Shown here: piece after piece, positions 62,961 through 64,000 of the stretch
Layout of the letters: each line of letters opens with the position of its first letter
How positions within the stretch are numbered: position 1 is the stretch's first letter
NCBI RefSeq assembly: GCF_000182925.2
Contig: NC_026501.1
Span: 9,155,917-9,219,916, forward strand
DNA from: Neurospora crassa OR74A
Taxonomy: Eukaryota > Ascomycota > Sordariomycetes > Sordariales > Sordariaceae
Reading direction: 5' to 3'
DNA: 64,000 nt
Notes under the pieces: model-generated
Seen by the model: the letters and a program-made list of their open reading frames with translations, nothing else
Told to the model about the DNA's origin: nothing
Database searches by the model: none
Position numbers and translations under genes: made by a program

Positions 62961-63621
62961 ATGGCTACGCGTATTGCTCCCCCCGCGGGCCTCCCCCAAA
63001 AGGTGGTCTCGAACCCGCCAAACCAGACTCTCTACGTCACGAACCTCCCCTCAGCTAAGATCCAGAAGGACGACCTCCGTACAGCACTATACATGCTCTT
63101 CTCCACCTACGGCCCCGTCCTCGATGTCGTCGCTCTCAAGACCATGAAGATGCGCGGGCAAGCACACATTGTCTACCGGGACATTCAGACAGCAACACAG
63201 GCCATGAGGTCACTTGACGGCATGGAGTTTTTGGGCCGCAAAATGGTAGGTCTTCTCGGGTTGAATATTTCAGCGGTAGCCCTTCACATGCTAACTTGGG
63301 TTTGCCTAGAAAATCACCTACGCCAAGGGCCGCTCCAACATCATCGCCAAACTCGACGGTACTCTCGTGCCACCCAAGGCCGCCGCCGCCGTGGCCCTCA
63401 CCACCGTCCAACAGAGTATCTTTAGTGCCCCAGTACCAGGCGCCCCTACTACGAATACCGAGAGTCCAGCACCACAAGGTTCGCCAGCCAAGCCTCCCGG
63501 GACGGAGACAACCACACCGGCAGAGGAGAACCGGGGAACGAAGCGGCCACGGGAGGAGGAGGAAGAAGAGGAGGAGAGCGATTCGGACGTTGCTATGGAG
63601 GAAGACAGCGACGAGGACTGA
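62961..63621 (+). CDS. U1A/U2B''-type spliceosomal RRM protein (most like U2 B'')
   Basis: Two exons, 62961-63245 and 63310-63621, give 198 residues. The N-terminal RRM, residues about 20-100, has RNP2 as LYVTNL and RNP1 as MRGQAHIVY. The splice joins GMEFLGRKM to KITYAKGRSNIIAKLDGTLV, exactly the end of RRM1 in U1A/U2B'' proteins. These bind stem-loops of U1 or U2 snRNA. Only one RRM is present; the C-terminal 80 residues are Pro/Thr rich, then carry KRPREEEEEEEESDSDV and an acidic end. U1A usually has a second RRM, so the U2 B'' assignment (yeast Msl1-like) is favoured. No ATG lies upstream in frame before 62961. Confidence 0.9.
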
Positions 63622-63799
63622 TGGGTGTCCACTATGGCATTTGCTTCTTGTTTAAGATACCAGCTCGCGGTGGGGAAGGATGACGAAAAATGAAGGCGCA
63701 ATGAAGCGGATGGATGAAAAATTCGCCCTCTCGAAGGACAATGCAGAAGACGCACCGCTAGCTGCATGTACAACATACACCGCGCTACTCCCACTTCCT

Positions 63800-64000
63800 C
63801 TAGGCGGAGGAAGGCTCCAAGGCCATTTCCTTGGGGACCCAAAGGCTGACACAGCCGCCGACGAGTCCAAGCCAAACCATCAGGTAGTTCTCGATCGAGA
63901 CATTGTCAAAGGTCGACATGGCCTCGCCGAGGAGACAAGGGTGGACGAAGAAGGTGGGAAGGCCTGTGATGGGATGATACTGTTTGTATGGCCGAAATAA
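63800..64000 (-). CDS. Atg10-like E2 conjugating enzyme, C-terminal fragment
   Basis: The last 66 codons of a minus-strand gene enter from the right edge and stop at 63800-63802. They read PYKQYHPITGLPTFFVHPC, then SIENYLMVWLGLVGGCVSLWVP. This matches the C-terminal core of Atg10, the E2 enzyme that attaches Atg12 to Atg5 in autophagy. The Cys of HPC (codon 63935-63937) corresponds to the catalytic thioester Cys, and the NYL..WL..VG...L.VP end is family-typical. It is convergent with the RRM gene, the stops 178 bp apart. Atg3 has a related HPC motif but a different end, so Atg10 is preferred. The rest of the gene, and any intron, lies outside the window. Confidence 0.8.
   Translation of the reverse strand, partial: LFRPYKQYHPITGLPTFFVHPCLLGEAMSTFDNVSIENYLMVWLGLVGGCVSLWVPKEMALEPSSA

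Overview
The window looks like chromosomal DNA of a filamentous ascomycete of the Sordariales, most likely Neurospora (N. crassa or a near relative). The reasons are short introns (about 50-100 nt) with GT...AG ends and CTAAC/CTGAC branch sites, long homopolymeric amino-acid tracts, orthologues of ric8, class II DAHP synthase, rif1 and TERT, and an 11.5 kb block of very AT-rich, TpA-rich DNA in which coding frames are riddled with TAA/TAG and the changes are C-to-T or G-to-A. That is the signature of repeat-induced point mutation (RIP). Species is inferred, not proven.

Layout. 1-5788 (-): incomplete, very large DH-BAR Rho GEF, running off the left edge. 7741-19208: a RIP-mutated PIF/Harbinger DNA transposon with 24-bp terminal inverted repeats and a TTA target duplication. 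It keeps relics of both canonical genes, a DDE transposase on + and a MYB/SANT-like protein on -. A Ty3/Gypsy chromovirus (9434-17260, LTRs about 194 bp) is nested inside it and carries a decayed antisense coding-like tract of unknown identity. 19968-24267 (+): telomerase reverse transcriptase, starting 760 bp from the transposon end. 24555-26920 (-): wax-synthase-type membrane acyltransferase. 28782-34995 (-): Rif1. 36444-38004 (+): RIC8. 39470-43417 (+): a transcription factor with two C2H2 fingers followed by a Zn2Cys6 cluster. 44304-45509 (-): glucose-6-phosphate 1-epimerase family. 46556-48001 (-): class II DAHP synthase. 48690-49120 (+): HYPK-like small UBA protein. 50196-52726 (+): MFS transporter. 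53620-55721 (-): amino-acid permease. 57162-60176 (-): low-complexity protein of unknown function. 60912-62168 (-): ARPC1. 62961-63621 (+): U1A/U2B''-type RRM protein. 63800-64000 (-): C-terminal end of an Atg10-like E2 enzyme, cut by the right edge.

The genes are single eukaryotic transcription units, not operons, and mostly unrelated in function. The main exception is that two telomere factors (TERT and Rif1) lie about 4.5 kb apart. G-protein and actin themes (DH-BAR Rho GEF, RIC8, ARPC1) and amino-acid themes (DAHP synthase, permease) recur, but no cluster logic is evident. Exon borders were chosen by eye from splice consensus and frame continuity. For each spliced model with several exons the exon lengths add to a multiple of three. 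Intergenic DNA is rich in pentamer microsatellites, C-runs and a recurring CCTAGGTA-like motif. No tRNA, 5S rRNA or CRISPR was recognised.
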